From Rhizophagus clarus (Eukaryota; Glomeromycota; Glomeromycetes; Glomerales; Glomeraceae): DNA of 64,000 nt. The stretch is taken from contig BLAL01000169.1 in assembly GCA_015698045.1 (NCBI GenBank), positions 496,001 to 560,000 of the forward strand, read 5' to 3'. Under the pieces are notes generated by a model. The model made no database searches. It was not told the origin of the DNA and saw only the letters and a list, made by a program, of their open reading frames with translations. Made by a program: the position numbers and the translations under genes. This document shows positions 58,233 to 64,000 of this stretch, piece by piece. Each line of letters opens with the position of its first letter. The first letter of the stretch is position 1.

Positions 58233-60879
58233 TTTTCTTATTTCTGAAAAAAAAAAGTATAACTTTTTGATTTTTGACTGTTATGACTGTTTGACTTTTA
58301 TTTACTATTACGATACGATATACAACATTTAATAATAGTGAATGATTTTTTGTAATTACCGTACTAAACGTCGATCATAATGAAAATTGTATAAATTTAA
58401 TTTTCAAAAGTCATATTTGAAAAAGAAAATGATCCAAAAATAGAAATAATTCATGTACGTCATACTGGATAATGAGAATAATGACAACTCAGTTGCGTGA
58501 TCTGATCTGCGGGCATACTACGGCTGCGCGTTGGATAGTTTATTGGATGATTATCGAAATGACTGAATGTTCTACAATCTAAAAAATAGTCAGAATTTCA
58601 ATAACTTTGACAAAATAACTGCCTTTTTTTATATATGTGATGACAGATGAATCAGTTTATAACCCGACGGTAGCTCAAACCGCAGTTAAACTGCGGTTTG
58701 AAGTTTGAACACTGCGGCTTAAACTACTCAGTTTCATATTTTTAAAACTAATTCGCCAAGAATTACAGAAATCAGACCGCTTTCTCTAAAACCGAAAAAT
58801 ATTAATACATTGGGTAATATTATCTATAAATTCCCCATTAATCGATGGAAATCACATGATCGTCAAAAAAATTTTTTTATACCGTTTGTTACGTCATGGT
58901 ATTATCTTTTTATCTGATCATGGCTGAACCCGTGTAACTAAAAACTTCTTAAAAAGCCCATTTCCGCACAAACTTTCTCTGCTTTTCTTTTTTCCAAAAT
59001 TTCTTTTATTTATTCCTGTTTCCAATAACCAAACCTTCATTTAAGCGTTATTGCTATAAAATTGTTAGATCAATATATTCAATTTATTCTTCGAACTCCA
59101 TAATAGGTCACGTAAATCTACTAACATTTTGCATCTTTATAATAATCCAATTGATTTATGACGAGTAATTTTCCATGTAAGATTCCTCATAAAAAATTTT
59201 TTTTTTCATATATTTAACCTTTTTCCTTACATTTTAATCTTTTATTATTATAATAATCTTTAACTTTTTTAATTTTAATTTTTTGTTTAGAAACTTATAT
59301 CCATTACAGATGCATGTGGATTTTACAGTCATACTTTATAGTTTATAATGTTAAATTTGTAATTTTATAATTTTATAATAACTTTTAGCTAACTTCATAC
59401 TGCTAGGTAAGCGTGCGCTCCCTGCTTAGCATAGTTTTAATGAAACATGTTTACAGAATAAAAAAAGCCTGTTTGGTGGTGTCGTAAACCATCAATGGTA
59501 TCCCGAAGGACCATGACAGTAGGGACCATTTTGGTAGCATGGTATCATCTATTTTGGCTTTTTTTTTATGGAGTATGGTCCTGGTACCAACCATACTAAC
59601 GTTGTTTTTTTTTTTGTCGTTTAGGTATCTTATGCACTATACATTTATGAGTTGAACTACCAAGCTCGTTATAACAAGTTATTTATTATCCTTTATATTT
59701 ATTTTTCGCTCAATCTACACATTGTAAATGAGTTTATTGACACAATAATACTATCAAAGTTCACATAATAGTTAAGGTGAGTAGCGCTAAAGTTTAAGAT
59801 CAGTTTTAATGATACTACTCACAGCCAATATTCGTATCGGACTGTTAGTTATGCGTGGTTAGTTGAGCTTCGGATGGTTCACAGACCTGACTTTTGGTCT
59901 TACCAATTTATATAGCATAACTGACTTTTGCCAACTCTCTTTTTATTTTTAGGTAAATTATGTTGAAAGAAATAGGAAAATGGAATTTATTTCATATAAT
60001 AATTTCGAAAATGTAAATATTGTATATTGCGATTTAAGGAGATATTATGGTAAACTACTATACTTTTTTCTATTAAATTTTTTTTTAAATTTTTAAATAC
60101 AGGTGAAATTATTCAGTTAGAAGTATTTAAATATTAAAAAAAGTAAAAATACTTCGTTTTAAATATATTTATTAAATTAAATTATAAAAAGATTGTAAAG
60201 TTATCAGTCATAAGCCTGATATTATAATTATTCCCAGAAAAATAATAATCGAATTGAGTATCATGAATTGGTTCAGAAGCAATATTTGAAAGTCAAATAG
60301 TAATATTTATTACTTAACATAAAATAAAATTACCAAATTGTGCGAATGATTCCACCATCCTTTAATACAATGTATGGCGATTCAGTTTAACAGAGTGAAC
60401 TGATTTAAAAAAAATTAGATAAATTTTATATGGATTCAATATTAATAAAGGTTCACTATAAAAATATTTTTACATTTTTTCTTGGATAATTGAATTTTTG
60501 CGATTATCTGTTATGGTATTATGGTCTTGAAGTCAAGTGTGAACTATTTTTTGTTTCAAATTGAGATAAATTACGGAATTATGAAAAAGATATAATAATT
60601 TTTATTTTAATTTTAAAAAGAATTCTTTATTCCTAGATATATTATATCAGAATTTGTGAACAATGTAATTGGTTCTGTGCATAAACAATTTTAAAAATTA
60701 TTCAAACTTTAAACTATTGTTTTGTTACAATTTGTTTACATATCAGTTTGTTATACCTAATGAATCTTCAATAGACCAATAATATCAAAAATATGTTCAG
60801 ATGGAATTTTACTATTATTAAACACTTAAATACTGCTTAAACTCTACTATGCTCATAAAATTGCCTATTGTTTAAATTT
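58233..60879. other. Long AT-rich intergenic region
   Basis: It contains a perfect inverted repeat at 58,675-58,701 (13-bp arms TCAAACCGCAGTT, 1-base spacer). Between 59,480 and 59,600 GGTATC, GGTACC and GGACCAT motifs recur in both orientations. No gene was recognised. Confidence 0.5.
58675..58701. repeat. Perfect 13-bp inverted repeat
   Basis: TCAAACCGCAGTT and AACTGCGGTTTGA are separated by a single A. ACTGCGG recurs at 58,711. Confidence 0.8.
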
Positions 60880-62400
60880 ATTCAAAATTTAATTTACTGT
60901 CCGTTACAATAAAAGTTTCAATTTCCTCAATTGTATCATGAATAAAATTGACATTTGCAATGTTTCCATAAATACCATTGGGATCATAAAGTTGTAAATT
61001 TTGATTAATCATACAAAGTGAATTCCACCTAAAATTAAATCCATAATAATAATCCATTATTGCTTTATTATTGTCTTTTACATAACACTATTTTCATATT
61101 TTGTATATCTTCATTATTTTCGAATGAAAAAATAAAATTATCTGATGAATTATGAAATCGAAGATTATTAAGAACCAAAAAATTATTTCCCAATGAATTT
61201 AAACCAATGGAACTATATCCAACAAAGATTTTATTCAATTTGTGAACTTTAATTAAGACTAAACTTGCTATTCGTCCATTACACTTATTTTTAAATGATC
61301 GATTATTAATTCCATCACAACTACCACGATGAATAAGTTTAAATCTATATAATGGATCATTTCAGTACGAATAGACTTAGGATCTTTTTTATCAATTCAA
61401 TTATTAATAATTTTTGTAAGTTTTTGATTAATAATATTCGATTGAATTTTTATTGTTCCCATTGAATGATCGGTTCTAGGTGATAAAGTTATTGTTTTTG
61501 GTGAAATATCATTATAATAAAATTCTTCAATTTCTTCATAAATATGATTAGGAATAATAGTCTTATAAGGATGAACTTTATCAAAAAAAATCTTCACGAG
61601 AATTTTCCATAAATCGAATGAAGGGAATAAAATGATTTAAGGTTTTCTTTAATGCCTCATAATCTTCATTATTCTATCCTTCCTTATTACTTCCAAAACC
61701 AGGAGTTTGTTCTATACCCATTTAATTAAACATTCCCAAATGACGTTTTCTTTCATTAGTAATTCATCTCATTTAAAAGGTCATGAAGAATTTCCTTATT
61801 TATAGAGAGAAAAGTGTTTGAAGATATGAATGGTAATGGATCTTCACAGATAGAATTAAGACAATAAACTTGCAATCTCTGGAAACTAGAGATTTAAATA
61901 CAGCATGAAGTATAGATACAAAATTTCCATCAATCCAGGTATTTTGTTCTCCAATTAAATAATCTTGAACATGACTAAGTAATTCTTCAAGAAGTAATTC
62001 ATCAGATGCAAATAATAATTCAAAAACATCTTGCTTCATTCGATTGCTTACTTAAATCAATTTCACCAGTGTAAATATACCTAAAATAATATATTAATTT
62101 ATTAGGTTAATAATTAAATATATTAATAATACTTTTATAAAAATGATTTTACCTTAAAACCATTTCAAAAACGATTGGTGTAATATTTGGCTTATTAAAT
62201 ATAATCATATTATTTTTCTTTGTAATCAAGTTAGAAGTAAGTGCCCCTCTAAAATAGGAAGAACGAATGAACACGTAAAATAACCGAGTGTGCTTGAAAT
62301 TCTTTTATGTTTTGATTTTCACCAACTTGATTAATAATATCGTAGACTTAATATTAATGAAAAATCCTTTGAAAGATTGGAATGAGAAATTAATGTCATT
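60880..62400 (-). pseudogene. Third BTB-BACK-TLDc gene, heavily damaged
   Basis: It is colinear with the intact 56.7-58.2 kb paralogue: MTLISHSNLSKDFSLIL at 62,400, FNKPNITPIVF near 62,190, an intron near 62,085-62,150, VQDYLIGEQNTWIDGNFVSI near 61,950, and HPYKTIIPNHIYEEIEEFYY near 61,560. It ends with NGIYGNIA and EEIETFIVT near 60,900. Deletions in the BTB part (near 62,350 and 62,275) and frameshifts near 61,890, 61,720, 61,590, 61,370 and 61,085 leave no usable frame. It is a pseudogene rather than a sequencing artefact, because the lesions are many and not limited to homopolymers. Confidence 0.8.
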
Positions 62401-64000
62401 TTATTTATTTATTTTCAAAAAGGAAGTTGGTGTATGGGTGTATGGGTTAACTTTGTTCATTTGTACTAATAGTGATACTGATACTTTTTGTAAACCTAGT
62501 GACGATCATAAATACAAATCTGTAATCCACTGTAGATATTGCTCCGCAGACAGTCGAAAATTGCATGAATAAGTTTCTTTGTACTTTAATTAATCTAACT
62601 GACAATTATTTAATTGATGATCTAGCTATTATTATAAATATAATTAACAAATATGATATCAATAATTAATGTGTTTCTCTGATGTTATTCCGTTTCAATG
62701 ACTTTGAAAAAGTGATAAAATTTAATCATAAAATAAATACTTATATAGTACAATAGGAATATAAAATTACATAGTATTATATAGAATAAAGAAAATTAGA
62801 TAAAAATGTACGCAGACATTTTGAAATCATTAAAAGTCACGTTTGTTTGTTATACAGATTTTTTTTAAAGAAAACAAATACTTTACTTTTTACAAAAAGG
62901 ATTCTAAAAATTTAAGATGATGATAATTATTAGATATTGATTTAGAATAATCATATTTCTGTATTGATGTTTGGAATTATTGTCCAATGACCAGGGTAAT
63001 CATACAACATCATTATACATTATTATATGTAATACAGAAATTCTTATTGATGAAGCAGCTCATAAATCATATGCATTTGTCTTAATTTCAATGATCAGAA
63101 TGGTATATTCTATATATATAAAAAAAAATGAAATTTAAATAAAAATATTAATCATAAAATGAGAGGCATTATACAAAAAAGGACTGGAACTTTATAGGAC
63201 CATCAACAAATTGTCAAATATACTACCTGACGGGATACATTTTTTCAGCATAACTGAGCGTAACTTCACTCAGAGAATCGGAGATTCTTTGAAAACGTTT
63301 TGTCCATTAATCATATACGGTTGATTTGCATGGACAGGTGTTAAACACGCAAATTACTTGTATTATTTTTCATCCGTCTACAAACACTATCATTAATAAC
63401 TAGATAAACATAAATATAAGGAACACGTCTTAAGAAAGATTCATACAATATTGATTTTGTTGATTTTATGCCACAATTAGCAATTGCATGTATGATTTTC
63501 TGAGTAGATGGATCCACTGCCTATAGTGCGCTTTTTGATCATGCTTTAAATAGGAACTTTCTATAAATTCTCATTTATTATTTTTATTCCACTTAGTATA
63601 TAAACTTTCCTATAATTTCCATTCGCATCTTTTTTTTAATCCTACTTACTTTAATTCTATATAACCATGCATTATTGTTACGCTTAAAAAAATATTGATT
63701 TATGAAATCCGCACGATTTTTTTGGCTGAACGATATTTTGATTATAATAAGAATGAGCCAAAATGGAAAGTCAAAGTATAATGAACGCAATAAATTAAAT
63801 AAATGTAGTAACTTATTAGTAAAAGTTTCTCGTATATACCTATTTCTACAAAAAATTTATTTTTTACATTTTACATTAGTGGACCAGCATGACATTAAAG
63901 AAACAAGTCTCTATCACACAAACAAGGAAAGATAGAAGAGGTAAATTTTGAATACAAAGTGAAATAAAACTAAGAAAAAAGGATACAACAATTATTACAA
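62401..64000. other. AT-rich intergenic region to the window end
   Basis: No gene was recognised. Short ORFs at 62,288-62,572, 63,593-63,790 and 63,702-63,935 show no domains and overlap each other or the BTB pseudogene. Confidence 0.5.

Overview
The window is about three-quarters A+T, with short GT-AG introns and long homopolymer runs. It carries the multigene families expanded in arbuscular mycorrhizal fungi (Glomeromycotina, Rhizophagus type): BTB-BACK-TLDc proteins, TKL-like kinases with an N-terminal CxxC zinc ribbon, F-box proteins, Plavaka-type CACTA transposons and high-copy gag/integrase-like elements. The organism call is inference from gene content and composition; nothing here identifies the species.

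Region 1 (1-13,470) is a transposon nest. A decayed gag-like gene (minus strand, 10,044 down to 879) is interrupted by a 6,675-bp Plavaka/CACTA transposon (1922-8596) with recognisable terminal inverted repeats, a 2-bp TT target duplication, subterminal repeats, a broken transposase and a second divergent gene. Next to the gag gene lie an integrase of the Polinton-like type on the opposite strand, a small minus ORF, a Cys/His-rich small ORF, and tandem repeats of about 830 bp that carry hairpins.

Region 2 (13,470-23,170) holds an intact-looking gene for a bromodomain plus PD-(D/E)XK-like nuclease protein (15,870-13,927, minus). A truncated second copy of its 3' end (19,731-23,168) is split by a 2,424-bp element with 19-bp inverted repeats and a TTAA duplication. 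Between them lies an array of very short exon-like blocks separated by intron-like sequence.

Region 3 (23,800-33,500) has a beta-propeller lectin-like gene with frameshifts, a TKL-like kinase, an eight-exon multicopper-oxidase-like membrane protein that has lost six of eleven copper ligands, and a third, decayed copy of the bromodomain/nuclease gene.

Region 4 (33,500-64,000) has mini-elements and three BTB-BACK-TLDc genes (one intact, two broken). It also has a small gene sharing its N-terminal module and intron phases with the bromodomain/nuclease family, an F-box gene, a nucleotidyltransferase-like gene with a coding minisatellite, and a second kinase. The rest is AT-rich sequence without recognised genes. 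No rRNA, tRNA or CRISPR array was seen. The strongest leads are the copper-ligand-less oxidase, the compact alternating-strand gag/integrase element, and the modular family with a shared N-terminal cassette.
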